This document shows, in pieces, positions 16,940 to 25,337 of a stretch of 64,000 nucleotides of DNA. Source of the stretch: Blautia faecis. Lineage in GTDB: Bacteria; Bacillota; Clostridia; Lachnospirales; Lachnospiraceae. Where the stretch lies: positions 62,001 through 126,000 of the forward strand of contig NZ_JAJCIA010000004.1 of assembly GCF_020554845.1 (NCBI RefSeq), in the 5' to 3' direction. Position numbers and translations under genes: made by a program. The notes under the pieces were generated by a model. That model made no database searches. It worked only from the letters and a program-made list of their open reading frames with translations, and was not told the origin of the DNA. Each line of letters opens with the position of its first letter. The first letter of the stretch is position 1.

Positions 16940-17611
16940 TTAAATCTGGGAAACATCGGCCAGAAACGCTTCGTACTTCTCCGCAGGCAGATCAGACAGC
17001 TGGGCTACACCATAAGTCTTCAGAAGCCGACCGATCTTCTCGTTGTTGTCGCGCTTCTTTTTGATCTTCGCCACAATGACCGCCGTGATATCATCCTTGG
17101 TGATTGTCACCGCAGATGGTGTCTTAGCGGCAGCAGATGATTCCTGCTCGGTCTTATCAGTCGGCTCGTCCTTCTGAACATTCTTCTTCTCCTGACCAGT
17201 ATCCTCGCTCCACGGCAAGGCGTCTGCATCATCCGCCGGGAAGTTTTCTTCTGTGGTATCCTCTGCTTCCCCGACACTGTTCTCGGCCTCCAGCTGTGTG
17301 TCTGCACCGGCATCACTGTCGCTGTCATTGACAGGATCTTCCGGCTTGTCCACAGCTTCCTCTACCTTTCGGGTCTTCTTGATCGGCTTCCTACGGGGAT
17401 GCGGTGCTGCTGAACCTTTCTTCTCAGACACAGCAGGAGCTTTCTGATCCACGACCGGAAAGATACGCTTTCCCTCCGGGACAGCATCTGCGCCCAGAAG
17501 TTCAAGCTGGTCAGACACGCCCTCAAACATCTGGGCGAGTCCTTCAAAAACCTCGGTCAGCCCATCCACGACCTTCTTCGGAGCATTCAAAGCATTCAGT
17601 TCGTCCATCAT
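16940..17611 (-). CDS. Hypothetical acidic phage protein
   Basis: 223 residues. N-terminal helix (LTEVFEGLAQMFEGVSDQLELLG), a long disordered acidic centre rich in Glu, Asp, Ser and Thr (residues about 60-165), and a compact C-terminal domain (ITKDDITAVIVAKIKKKRDN ... KIGRLLKTYGVAQLSDL) that resembles a small rRNA-biogenesis-like/SAP-like helical module seen in related phage proteins. Start at 17611 overlaps the upstream stop by ATGA. Function unknown. Confidence 0.75.
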   Translation of the reverse strand: MMDELNALNAPKKVVDGLTEVFEGLAQMFEGVSDQLELLGADAVPEGKRIFPVVDQKAPAVSEKKGSAAPHPRRKPIKKTRKVEEAVDKPEDPVNDSDSDAGADTQLEAENSVGEAEDTTEENFPADDADALPWSEDTGQEKKNVQKDEPTDKTEQESSAAAKTPSAVTITKDDITAVIVAKIKKKRDNNEKIGRLLKTYGVAQLSDLPAEKYEAFLADVSQI

Positions 17612-18030
17612 GCGTTTGCCTCCTCTCCGGTTTCTTCCTCATCACCCCACAGGTCATCCAGATAATCGGCCTGTGCCTTCAGAACTGCCAGAATGACCTT
17701 CTCGCACAGACCAGTTTCCTTGTGGATACGCTCCAGCATCTCATCGAAGTCGATATCCTCTACCGGGTCGTCTGCCTCAGCATCCGGCTCCTGACCGAAA
17801 CCGTAGTTGTAAGAGGTCATGCGTTCATCCATGTGGACATGCAGGTTCTCGATGTTGAGTGAAAGGACCGGAACACTGGACGGGCGTGCCGGCATCGGCT
17901 TGTCCTGCTTCTGCACTTCCGTTTTTTCCTCTGCCCTGACAGGAAGCGGAACCTTTACCACCTTGGCATCCTTCAGCATCTCGCCAATCATTTCCTCCAG
18001 AGTCATGCTCTTCTCATTCTTATTCTCCAT
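17608..18030 (-). CDS. Hypothetical acidic phage protein
   Basis: 140 residues; N-terminal helix MTLEEMIGEMLKDAK, proline-rich linker, then an acidic C-terminal helical part (EDIDFDEMLERIHKETGLCE). ATG at 18030 is used; a GTG at 18042 with AGGAAG nine bases upstream is an equally possible start. Overlaps both neighbours by a few bases, so it belongs to a coupled operon. No domain recognised. Confidence 0.7.
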   Translation of the reverse strand: MENKNEKSMTLEEMIGEMLKDAKVVKVPLPVRAEEKTEVQKQDKPMPARPSSVPVLSLNIENLHVHMDERMTSYNYGFGQEPDAEADDPVEDIDFDEMLERIHKETGLCEKVILAVLKAQADYLDDLWGDEEETGEEANA

Positions 18031-18472
18031 TGTCTTTCTCACTTTCTGCAGCTTCCTGCTGCTCTTCGGTTTTACCCTCCATTGGTATGTGATACTGCTC
18101 GGAAAGCCTCTTCAGAAGCAGCTCGACCATGCGTCCCGGCTCCGGGAGATTACGAACAGGTTTCTTCAGCTCATATGCTCTCTTGATCTCCGCTGCCATC
18201 CCCTCGGATATGGATTCGCCGAACACCCACACTTCATCCGCGGCTTCCAGCCACTCCATTCCAAATCGGATTCCTGTTGCTCGCTCCTGTGCATCCTCAT
18301 CCTTTAAGAACTGGGTAAAATACAGATGCGGAGCCAGCGGCAGGACTCCCATCGTGGCAAGAATCCTGCAGGCTGTCTTTGCCCTCTGGATGTTTGCCTC
18401 CAGCTGTGCCTTCCTGCACGGCGGGTCGTTTGCTGTCGGTCGGTATGGCGAACAAACAAAAATCTTCTTCAC
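18020..18472 (-). CDS. DUF4406 / nucleoside deoxyribosyltransferase-like protein
   Basis: 150 residues with the Rossmann-like start KKIFVCSPYRP, then LATMGVLPLAPHLYFTQFL and ADEVWVFGESISEGM AAEI, the pattern of DUF4406, a relative of nucleoside 2-deoxyribosyltransferases and MazG-neighbour proteins. The Ser-Glu-Gly-Met segment corresponds to the substrate side of that fold. A role in nucleotide metabolism or nucleotide-signal sensing is possible but unproven. Overlaps the upstream 63-aa gene by 4 bp. Confidence 0.8.
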   Translation of the reverse strand: MKKIFVCSPYRPTANDPPCRKAQLEANIQRAKTACRILATMGVLPLAPHLYFTQFLKDEDAQERATGIRFGMEWLEAADEVWVFGESISEGMAAEIKRAYELKKPVRNLPEPGRMVELLLKRLSEQYHIPMEGKTEEQQEAAESEKDNGE

Positions 18473-18660
18473 TTTGCGGCCGCCTTTCCTGCTGCTTCCG
18501 GGTAAATGTCAACATGACCCACAGTGTCCCCCGGTGTGATGACCAGAACTTTCATTCCGTCACCCAAAAGCCAATGGACCAGTCTTGCAGGCAGCTTCAT
18601 TACCCGTCCGTCCAGCACTTTTTCTTTGTTTTTGACACGAACTTCAATGCGGTGCTTCAT
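18469..18660 (-). CDS. Small hypothetical phage protein (63 aa)
   Basis: A 63-residue beta-rich protein, MKHRIEVRVKNKEKVLDGR at the start, ending with an Ala/Lys tail. AAGGAGG lies ahead of the ATG at 18660, and the stop overlaps the DUF4406 start by 4 bp, which supports it as a real gene despite its size. No family recognised. Confidence 0.68.
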   Translation of the reverse strand: MKHRIEVRVKNKEKVLDGRVMKLPARLVHWLLGDGMKVLVITPGDTVGHVDIYPEAAGKAAAK

Positions 18661-18754
18661 GCTCCTCGCCTCCTTAAATAGATATTGAAGTGCGGAAAGC
18701 CGATCCCGGCTTTTTGGTCACACCGTTCTGTTTTCCCGGTGGCCTTCTGCCCTT

Positions 18755-18800
18755 CTAAGTCACAGGCGATGGAGGAAGCCTTAAATCGAACCCCCTCTCC
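18755..18800 (-). repeat. Repeated leader element, copy B
   Basis: CTAAGTCACAGGCGATG (18755-18771) and AATCGAACCCCCTCTCC (18784-18800) match copy A at 9011-9054. Here the element spans the 3' end of the 18781-19434 gene and the leader of the 63-aa gene. Confidence 0.6.
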
Positions 18801-19434
18801 AAAGTTTTTTCAAAATTTTATCTGATGCGATTTTTTCTTCGATCTTCTTACGGCGTTTCCGTACAGCCGCTTCCGATACCTCATCCTCTGCAGCCGCTTC
18901 AACATTGGATTTTTCCTGCTCTACGACCTGCCGATATGTATGGAGCTGGGATTCTGGAAGTTCATCCCTAAGCTCATGCAGTCGGACAATATAATCCGGT
19001 TCTTCATCCTCTGCGCCCATCGTGATAGCACATTCATATAAAAGGCTGGACTTATCTTCACTGCCTTCATCATCTGCAAAAGAAGCATCCAAGGACAGGT
19101 TGTAGGAATCCGGGCACTTTTCGCCGGGATGGGCTTCCTCCCACTCCCGGATCTGCTTCTTCTTGTTTTCATCCGCAGGCGGTTTCAAATGTTTATTGTT
19201 GTTGTAGACTTCCCTATCACGGTCCATATGCCACTGACGGATAAACTCTGCCGTCACGACTTCTCCCGTAACCTCATTCACGCCCTCATGGATGACAAGA
19301 GGCCTGTCACCGATGTAATAGACGATGACATCCCGAAGATCCTGTGGAATTTTACGGTACATGTTTTTAAATGCGCTGTAATCACGCTTTCCTGCCTTGC
19401 TCTGAGCTGCTCCGTTTTTCTTTGTTTCCTTCAT
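18781..19434 (-). CDS. Hypothetical phage protein, first gene of the replication operon
   Basis: 217 residues from the ATG at 19434 (AAAGGAC upstream). N-terminal KRDYSAFKNMYRKIPQDLRD, then VVTAEFIRQWHMDRDREVYNN, a conserved phage block with no known function; the C terminus is a long charged helix (VRKRRKKIEEKIASDKILKKL). The helical, basic end could bind nucleic acid. As the first gene of a ~19-kb unidirectional run facing the STAND gene, it may be regulatory. Confidence 0.72.
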   Translation of the reverse strand: MKETKKNGAAQSKAGKRDYSAFKNMYRKIPQDLRDVIVYYIGDRPLVIHEGVNEVTGEVVTAEFIRQWHMDRDREVYNNNKHLKPPADENKKKQIREWEEAHPGEKCPDSYNLSLDASFADDEGSEDKSSLLYECAITMGAEDEEPDYIVRLHELRDELPESQLHTYRQVVEQEKSNVEAAAEDEVSEAAVRKRRKKIEEKIASDKILKKLWRGGSI

Positions 19435-19673
19435 TTTTGTGTCCTTTCCGCTCGTGCGGACAGGCAAAGGAAACTCTGACAAGGAGGGCCTTCTGGAAGA
19501 AAGTCGTGTCTGGTCTCATAAGAACCCGGAGATCGGCTGCAAAAAGAAAAATGCGCAACAAGTCAGAGGGCACTCGTTACAGTCACAGCGAATTCTGCGG
19601 TTAGGTAAACCGTAAAATTCATCGACTGTATGAGAATCCTTTGCCTATTGCGCACTGGGCTCTGTATTCTATT

Positions 19674-19747
19674 TTTTATATGTTCACAGCCATATCAGCT
19701 GTACGCACTTCAAATAAGTGCTAACTCCCCATGTTCTTCTGTGAACA
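19674..19747. promoter_or_regulatory. Inverted operator half-sites between divergent genes
   Basis: TGTTCACAG at 19681-19689 and its exact inverse CTGTGAACA at 19739-19747 lie 49 bp apart. The first is next to a minus-strand TATAAA (19675-19680), the second lies in the -35/-10 spacer of the STAND promoter, so one protein could control both directions. Confidence 0.45.
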
Positions 19748-19760
19748 CAGGTGGTATAAT
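19732..19760 (+). promoter_or_regulatory. Promoter of the STAND gene
   Basis: Extended -10 TGGTATAAT ending at 19760, with a weak -35 (TGTTCT, 19732-19737) at 17 bp. Predicted leader of about 110 bases. Confidence 0.65.
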
Positions 19761-19817
19761 GGTTCTATCTTCAGAAGTTTTCTTATCAGCTCCCTAAAAA
19801 ACTGTAACATTACATTT

Positions 19818-19846
19818 CAGTTGGTTTCCAGTTGGACTCCGGTTGG
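19818..19846 (+). repeat. Three 7-bp direct repeats at 11-bp period in the STAND leader
   Basis: CAGTTGG at 19818, CAGTTGG at 19829 and CGGTTGG at 19840, one helical turn apart, end 20 bp before the ribosome binding site. They could bind a protein on DNA or on RNA; function unknown. Confidence 0.5.
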
Positions 19847-19879
19847 AATTTAAATTTTAACGAAAGGAGTACCTGCGCC

Positions 19880-22864
19880 ATGCCATTTTCGTATACCTGT
19901 ACGGACTTTCTCCGTACATTGCTTGAAAACTGTATCGGAACGGTCATGATCGAATGGGAACAATGGAACTTTCCGTCTCCCAGTTTTGACCGTGGATACT
20001 TTAACAGCCGACTGAAGCAAGCCATGCCGATCAACGAACTTACACATAAACGGCTCATCCGACTTTTCGAGTGCGTATTTAATCCTGAAAACAGAGAGGG
20101 ACGTTTTCAGGAACCCCAGGCCGTAGAAGCAGCTAATGCACTGATCGATCTGATTCAAAACTATTTTCATGTTGATTTATCCATCTGGATAAACAGATAT
20201 ACTGTAAATAATCTGGCTCATCGTTCTCACCTCCTCTACTGCCTTGAGCTGATTTTTGCTTTGTCAGAAGGAAAGGAAACTCTCCCAGTTTCTGAAATAT
20301 CTAAAGCATTGACCGCCTATCTGGAACAAGTCGATTTAAATCCAGAAGTTCCAAGGCCCTCATATCCTGAGCTTTTATCTGCAGTTCCTTATCCTCAGAC
20401 CGAGCATTATATTGGCCGTGAAGAACTAACTGCTGCGGTTTCCAATAGACTGATAGACGGAGAGTCCTGCTATCTGCACGGCATCGGCGGTATTGGTAAA
20501 ACAGAGATTGCCAAATCTGTCTTGAAGGAAATTCTTGACACTCCTACTTCCGATTCCGGCATCACTCATGTTCTCTGGGTCGACTGCATTGAAGACAATT
20601 TCACCCTTTCTCTGGTTCAGGCCTTGCATCTGGATCAGAAGTTTCATAACATCGAGCAGGCATTTCAGGCGGCCATTAAAATAATCAACAACTATAAAAA
20701 TCGCCTCCTGATCGTAATCGATAATGTTGACAGCCTGGAACATACAAGGGAATCCTCAATCAGCGAATATCTGCACTGCCGCGTATTGATCACCAGCCGA
20801 TGTGCAGGATTTGGGTCGCTTACGGAAGTTCCTGTTCCTCCTCTTTCCCTGAATGACTGTATAAAACTTTTTTATGCGTATTATCACGGTGACAGGGATG
20901 ACATCACACTGCGTAAGATTGTAGAACTCTGCGACTGCCTTCCTTTGGCCGTTGAGCTGCTTGCAAAGATCGCAGATGCTGAAGAACTTCTACTTTACGA
21001 ATTTTACGAAACCCTTCTGCGTTGTGGCTTTGATATGAGTTCAGAAGAAATCACAGCAGCTCATGAAAAGCTACATTCGGAGGGGACTGCAGTTCAACAG
21101 CTGTCCAAGGTTTTCCGGGTATACGGCCGTTGTCCTGAAGAACAGACCTTGCTTGTACAGATATCCACGATCCCGAATATCCGCTTTCTTTTTTCTCAGG
21201 CAAAGAGGTGGTTCCTGCTGAGGAACAGGACACCCCTGAATCACCTTGAGCATCTAGGCTGGATCAAGAAAGAAGCTCTCTATGACAACGGCCGGAATCG
21301 CTATCGCTATTACATGCACTCGGTCATCGCGGCTGCTATTCGTGCTCAGTTTATCGATGATCTTTATGACCTGTGTCAGGGTTTCATCCATGAGATCACA
21401 ATTGAAATGACCTCCTGCCTGTCGCAAAATGATGCCACTAAAAAAGAGCTCATCCAGTTCAGCTGGTCCTTGAATGATATCTTCCACGGTCAATTCCAGT
21501 CAGAGGAAGACAGCGACTTTTTGTGGGCGCTTGCCGAAATATACCGCGATATCGGCTACTATGAACGTGCATTGCCTTTGCTAGATTCCCTGGACACCCT
21601 CTATTGCCAGCTTTATGGTGAGGGAAACATCAAGCTGGCTTCCGTCTGGAACAGCCGCGGCATGATTCAGTATGAGTTATCCCATTTTCCGGCTGCATTG
21701 GATGCATACCAGACAAGCCGGGATATTTATGAGAAAAACCATCCGGCTGGTTCTTATTCCCCTTCTGAGAGAATCGACCTTGTAAAACTCGATTTGAACA
21801 TTGGAAAGACCTATCTGAAAATTGACTACACGAAAGCCGGGACGTATTTTGATCGGGCCTACCAGACTCTTTCCGGGGAAGCAGAAGCAGAACAGCATCT
21901 GAAATTGAACGCTCTTGCACATAAGGCAATGCTCTTAGCACATTCCGGCCAGCTTGAAGAAGCCGAGAAGATTTTTGTAGACATTTACAATCAGACCGAT
22001 GCGAAGAGCAAGGATCGTGAGATGCTTCTGCTTCGTGCAGGCGTGGCACACCATATTGGAAATATTTACTCTGATATCGATCCGTCACAGGCAATGCCTT
22101 ATTTAGAAGAAGCACGAGATATTTTTTGGAAGCTGCTGTCGCCTACTCATCCGGATACTTTGGATGTGCTCAACTCCGTTTGCTCCCTTCGTCTCACACT
22201 GGAGGACGATTACGATGATATTCTGGCTGGACTCCAGAAGCTTCTCGAATTGTTCATCAAAGCCTACGGTCCAAATGACCCAAATACCGGCACGATTTAT
22301 AACAACATCGGACTGTGCTATTACTACATGCAGCGCCCCGATGAAGCCATCGAAAACTACAAGAAGGCCCTTCAGATCGATTCCTTGACCTACGGTGAGA
22401 ATCACGAGTCAACCGCGTACATCTTAAACAACATCGGCGGTGTCTACTCAGAATCCGATCATCCTGAACTGGCAATCCCTGAGCACGAACGTGCTCTGCG
22501 AATCTATGAGGCAGCTTATCCAAATCACATGAACCTTGACCTTGCTCAAACACATTCCGATTTAGCCGATGCGTACCTTAGGGAAGGAGATGCCGACAAA
22601 GTCATGGAACATTTGAATGAAGCATTTTCCATCTACGATAAGATGCTTCCCGAAAACGCAAGACAACTGTTGCAGCCATATTCCACTCTGGCGAACCTTC
22701 TTCTCGCTCTGAATGAGTATGATGAATCCATTACCAACTACTCCCACGTCCTGTGGCTGATGAAGGAAAACGGATACACCGAAGATTCGTTTGCGTTCCA
22801 TGAATTTACCGACAGGATCAATGAAGTCCGTCAACTGAAAGCACAAGCAGCCGCTACTGAGTAA
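19880..22864 (+). CDS. STAND NTPase: NB-ARC with winged helix and TPR array
   Basis: 994 residues, started at the ATG 19880 behind AAAGGAG. Residues 1-165 form an N-terminal helical domain of unknown type. The NB-ARC core has Walker A GIGGIGKT (201-208), Walker B LLIVIDNVD (276-284), the TSR sensor (305-307) and CLPLAVELL (353-361, the GLPL-type motif), followed by a winged-helix region. From about 540 to 980 there are roughly ten kinesin-light-chain-like TPRs (for example AIENYKKALQI, NNIGGVYSE). Proteins of this build act as signal-gated switches; in bacteria several are antiphage sensors. It is alone, oriented against the phage replication genes, at a typical cargo position. Defence function is inferred; no catalytic effector domain is recognised. 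Confidence 0.9.
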   Translation: MPFSYTCTDFLRTLLENCIGTVMIEWEQWNFPSPSFDRGYFNSRLKQAMPINELTHKRLIRLFECVFNPENREGRFQEPQAVEAANALIDLIQNYFHVDLSIWINRYTVNNLAHRSHLLYCLELIFALSEGKETLPVSEISKALTAYLEQVDLNPEVPRPSYPELLSAVPYPQTEHYIGREELTAAVSNRLIDGESCYLHGIGGIGKTEIAKSVLKEILDTPTSDSGITHVLWVDCIEDNFTLSLVQALHLDQKFHNIEQAFQAAIKIINNYKNRLLIVIDNVDSLEHTRESSISEYLHCRVLITSRCAGFGSLTEVPVPPLSLNDCIKLFYAYYHGDRDDITLRKIVELCDCLPLAVELLAKIADAEELLLYEFYETLLRCGFDMSSEEITAAHEKLHSEGTAVQQLSKVFRVYGRCPEEQTLLVQISTIPNIRFLFSQAKRWFLLRNRTPLNHLEHLGWIKKEALYDNGRNRYRYYMHSVIAAAIRAQFIDDLYDLCQGFIHEITIEMTSCLSQNDATKKELIQFSWSLNDIFHGQFQSEEDSDFLWALAEIYRDIGYYERALPLLDSLDTLYCQLYGEGNIKLASVWNSRGMIQYELSHFPAALDAYQTSRDIYEKNHPAGSYSPSERIDLVKLDLNIGKTYLKIDYTKAGTYFDRAYQTLSGEAEAEQHLKLNALAHKAMLLAHSGQLEEAEKIFVDIYNQTDAKSKDREMLLLRAGVAHHIGNIYSDIDPSQAMPYLEEARDIFWKLLSPTHPDTLDVLNSVCSLRLTLEDDYDDILAGLQKLLELFIKAYGPNDPNTGTIYNNIGLCYYYMQRPDEAIENYKKALQIDSLTYGENHESTAYILNNIGGVYSESDHPELAIPEHERALRIYEAAYPNHMNLDLAQTHSDLADAYLREGDADKVMEHLNEAFSIYDKMLPENARQLLQPYSTLANLLLALNEYDESITNYSHVLWLMKENGYTEDSFAFHEFTDRINEVRQLKAQAAATE

Positions 22865-22927
22865 AAAAAAGCCGAGGCAGACTCCAGATACCCATAATTA
22901 GGGTTATCTGAATGTCTACCTCGGCTT
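22863..22927 (-). terminator. Long hairpin terminator between STAND gene and 23015-23251
   Basis: AAGCCGAGG...CCTCGGCTT with further imperfect pairing through AGAC/GTCT and CAGATA/TATCTG makes a stem of over 20 bp. The minus strand has a T8 run after it, so it terminates the 78-aa gene; it may also stop STAND transcripts. Confidence 0.75.
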
Positions 22928-23014
22928 ACTACGTTATTCGAGCAGCACCTGCAAGTAGTGTCAAAAGTTTTTGCTAACTCACACGTCCTGCGGTGAGTCA
23001 AGCCCGTTCCAAAA

Positions 23015-23251
23015 TCAAGTACGCTTATCTTCTTCCGGGTCTTCAAATGCCAGACGAGGACCGGAATAAAACTGTGATGCAAAGTCATCCATATAAGCAT
23101 AGGACTGTAACTGTCCATTCTTTACATACGCGATCGCATCACGGCCATTCACTGTTGCCCGGTTTCCCAAGAGAGTCTTTTTCCCCTGGGTCGTGTAAAT
23201 CCCATAATCCATAACCATCCTCCCATCTACAACTTTCTTTTGTGTGTTCAT
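23015..23251 (-). CDS. Small hypothetical protein divergent from the XRE repressor
   Basis: 78 residues from the ATG at 23251; MNTQKKVVDGRMVMDYG at the start and a beta-rich centre (NGRDAIAYVKNGQLQSYAY). No domain recognised. The -10 TATAAT for it overlaps operator repeats shared with the XRE gene, the position that a phage Cro- or antirepressor-like gene would take, but the sequence shows no helix-turn-helix. It ends in a strong terminator. Confidence 0.65.
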   Translation of the reverse strand: MNTQKKVVDGRMVMDYGIYTTQGKKTLLGNRATVNGRDAIAYVKNGQLQSYAYMDDFASQFYSGPRLAFEDPEEDKRT

Positions 23252-23267
23252 ATTATTTCCGTCTTGA

Positions 23268-23355
23268 CAAGTTGCGTTTCTTACGTTATTATAATCATGC
23301 AAGTTGCGTTTACAAGCACATTATACAGTCCAACTTGCGTCATGTCAAGCGCAAC
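23268..23355. promoter_or_regulatory. Divergent operator/promoter region of the XRE repressor
   Basis: CAAGTTGCGTTT at 23268-23279 and 23300-23311 (32 bp apart), CAACTTGCGT at 23331, and GTTGCGCTT inverted at 23347-23355. Minus-strand promoter TTGTAA-16 bp-TATAAT overlaps two copies; a plus-strand -10 TATACA lies at about 23322. Autoregulation by the XRE protein is inferred. Confidence 0.6.
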
Positions 23356-23393
23356 ATAGTGAAGTGACATGCACAACCAACGGAGGTTATATT

Positions 23394-23822
23394 ATGAAAT
23401 TCGGAGAAAAAGTCAGGGCAGCCCGCCTCGCTGCCAAGTATTCACAGCGTCAACTCGCCGACATGACTGGTATTGCGCTGCGCACGATTCAAAATTACGA
23501 AAGCGGAGAACGTCTTCCCAAGCAGAAGGAAAACTACCAGCTCCTCGCTACAGCACTTAATGTAGATGTCGACGCACTCAAAGATGATGATGCAGACTTT
23601 GTAATCAAGGCGACCGAGAAATACGGTGCGCGCGGCAATGCCCAGGCAGAACGTCTGGTTAAAGAGGTGTCTGGTCTTTATGCTGGTGGTGAACTTGCGG
23701 AAGAGGATATGGATGCGATGATGAAAGCCATTCAAGAGGCTTACTGGATAGCAAAAGAAAAGAACCGGAAATATGTACCGAAAAAATACAGAGGCATCTC
23801 CGGTGACAGCTCCAATTCTTAA
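23394..23822 (+). CDS. XRE-family transcriptional repressor
   Basis: 142 residues from the ATG at 23394, with CGGAGG upstream. The N-terminal HTH_3 domain is clear (KVRAARLAAKYSQRQLADM, TGIALRTIQNYESGERLP, residues 6-45); the C-terminal part is a charged helical region. The gene is followed by an ImmA/IrrE-type protease, the pairing in which the protease cleaves the repressor on DNA damage or cell signals to induce a prophage or conjugative element (as in ICEBs1 ImmR-ImmA). Probably the maintenance repressor of this element. Confidence 0.9.
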   Translation: MKFGEKVRAARLAAKYSQRQLADMTGIALRTIQNYESGERLPKQKENYQLLATALNVDVDALKDDDADFVIKATEKYGARGNAQAERLVKEVSGLYAGGELAEEDMDAMMKAIQEAYWIAKEKNRKYVPKKYRGISGDSSNS

Positions 23823-23854
23823 GCGTTCTTATAGAAAAGGGAGTGATTTTAACA

Positions 23855-24391
23855 ATGATCAGTAAACAAGCCTCTATCCTACCACGCCGCCTGATTCGGC
23901 GCTATCACACCAATGATCCATTTGAAATCGCTGCTGCTCTCGACATTACTGTTATGGAACGCAGCGATTTCCAAAGGCAGAAAGGCGCATTTAAAGTCGT
24001 CCTGCACAACAGTTTCATTTTTATCAATGCAACGATGTCTAATGAAATGAAGCGCATCGTATGCGCTCATGAGTTAGGCCATGCCCTGCTCCACCGCTCT
24101 CTCGGTAAAACGCAGGAATGCCTTATGGAATTTGAACTCTTTAATATCACAAACTCCACAGAATACGAGGCAAATCTGTTCGCCGCCAATTTGCTTCTGG
24201 ATGACCAATCCATAGATTCTCTTATTCAGGATGGTTTTGATGTCGTTCAGATTGCCCGTAGTCTTGGAACCAATGTCAACCTGCTGCTCCTTAAACTTCA
24301 GCAGATGAACAACGATAATCACCTGCACCTTCCTGATATGCCCAGTCGGAACTTTCTGGGTACGATTTCTGATGATGCAGGACATTTATAA
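23855..24391 (+). CDS. ImmA/IrrE family metallopeptidase
   Basis: 178 residues from the ATG at 23855 (AGGGAG upstream). The zinc protease motif HELGHALLH (residues about 70-78) and the downstream Glu in STEYEANLFAANLL give the HExxH...E arrangement. Partner of the XRE repressor just upstream; expected to cleave it to induce the element. A longer GTG start at 23843 would leave no ribosome binding site. Acts in the cytoplasm. Confidence 0.9.
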   Translation: MISKQASILPRRLIRRYHTNDPFEIAAALDITVMERSDFQRQKGAFKVVLHNSFIFINATMSNEMKRIVCAHELGHALLHRSLGKTQECLMEFELFNITNSTEYEANLFAANLLLDDQSIDSLIQDGFDVVQIARSLGTNVNLLLLKLQQMNNDNHLHLPDMPSRNFLGTISDDAGHL

Positions 24392-24471
24392 TAATTAATG
24401 AAGCCATTGCTTCTCCCATTGAAAAGCAGTAAATATAAAAAACTGGCGATGCCAGCAGAAAGGACTCACAA

Positions 24472-24819
24472 ATGAAATACGTGCTTTATCGCTTTCCCAA
24501 TGCTGTCCGTCACCCCGAAAATTCCAATCCCGAACTCTACGGTATTTTCAAATTTCCTGTCAAAGGTCAAGTCGTTGGTGTTGAGTTTGGCTCCAGTATT
24601 GGCGAAGTGACAGACGAACTCATCCACGATGTGAATGATGAACTTTCCGAAGCGTACCCCAAATGTCAGGTAATGACCTATGTGCCTTCCGACGAGATGT
24701 ACGGTCTGGAAGTTCTTACCAATGAATCTTTTGATTATGAAATGCAGGGGATCGTTGTGGACAAGAGCAAACCGGTCAACACGATCATCTATTTTGGTGT
24801 GAAAGAGATGGATGAATAA
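24472..24819 (+). CDS. Hypothetical protein (115 aa)
   Basis: 115 residues, beginning MKYVLYRFPNAVRHPENSN, acidic, mixed alpha/beta; AGAAAGGA precedes the ATG. It follows the protease gene by 80 bp in the plus-strand accessory operon. No recognised domain; the sequence is well formed and codon use is like its neighbours. Confidence 0.7.
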   Translation: MKYVLYRFPNAVRHPENSNPELYGIFKFPVKGQVVGVEFGSSIGEVTDELIHDVNDELSEAYPKCQVMTYVPSDEMYGLEVLTNESFDYEMQGIVVDKSKPVNTIIYFGVKEMDE

Positions 24820-24956
24820 TTTTTATCACCTGAGAGAACCTCACATTGTGAAACTGAGGCACACAATGTCGGGGATAATATGTTTCTTCGGAACATCCAC
24901 AACAACCGGAACCTGTTGTTCAAGTCAATCATTTCGCTTATGAGAGGTGACCACTT

Positions 24957-25337
24957 ATGCCATTTACAGAATCTGATATCAAAAACTACAGGTGCCATGC
25001 CGATGCTGTGATTGCCGAAATCTATCCATTATTAAAGAATGCGGTATCGCCTCATGCCGCCACTTACATAAAGAAAGACATGTTGCGTCTTAAGGAAAAC
25101 GGTTTGGACGAGCGGATGACCCTGGAAGAAAATAAAACGTTCTTCCATGAAATAGCCCACATGCACTGTGATGCCGCAATTACCGCCCAGATCCGATACA
25201 GCAACAAGTCATACCGCGCCACGCTGACCAAGGAATCTATCTTGGAAAAATGCCGGATTTGTGATCTGGATGCTCAGAGCGTCAAACAGATTCTGAAAGC
25301 GGCCGGTTTCGATGCTGGAGGTGACCAACATGAATAA
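24957..25337 (+). CDS. Hypothetical protein (126 aa)
   Basis: 126 residues, mostly helical (LRLKENGLDERMTLEENKTF, then AQIRYSNKSYRATLTKE). No motif that decides a function. AGAGGTGA precedes the ATG. It overlaps the next gene by 8 bp (ATGAATAA), indicating an operon with it and the Y-family polymerase. Confidence 0.68.
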   Translation: MPFTESDIKNYRCHADAVIAEIYPLLKNAVSPHAATYIKKDMLRLKENGLDERMTLEENKTFFHEIAHMHCDAAITAQIRYSNKSYRATLTKESILEKCRICDLDAQSVKQILKAAGFDAGGDQHE

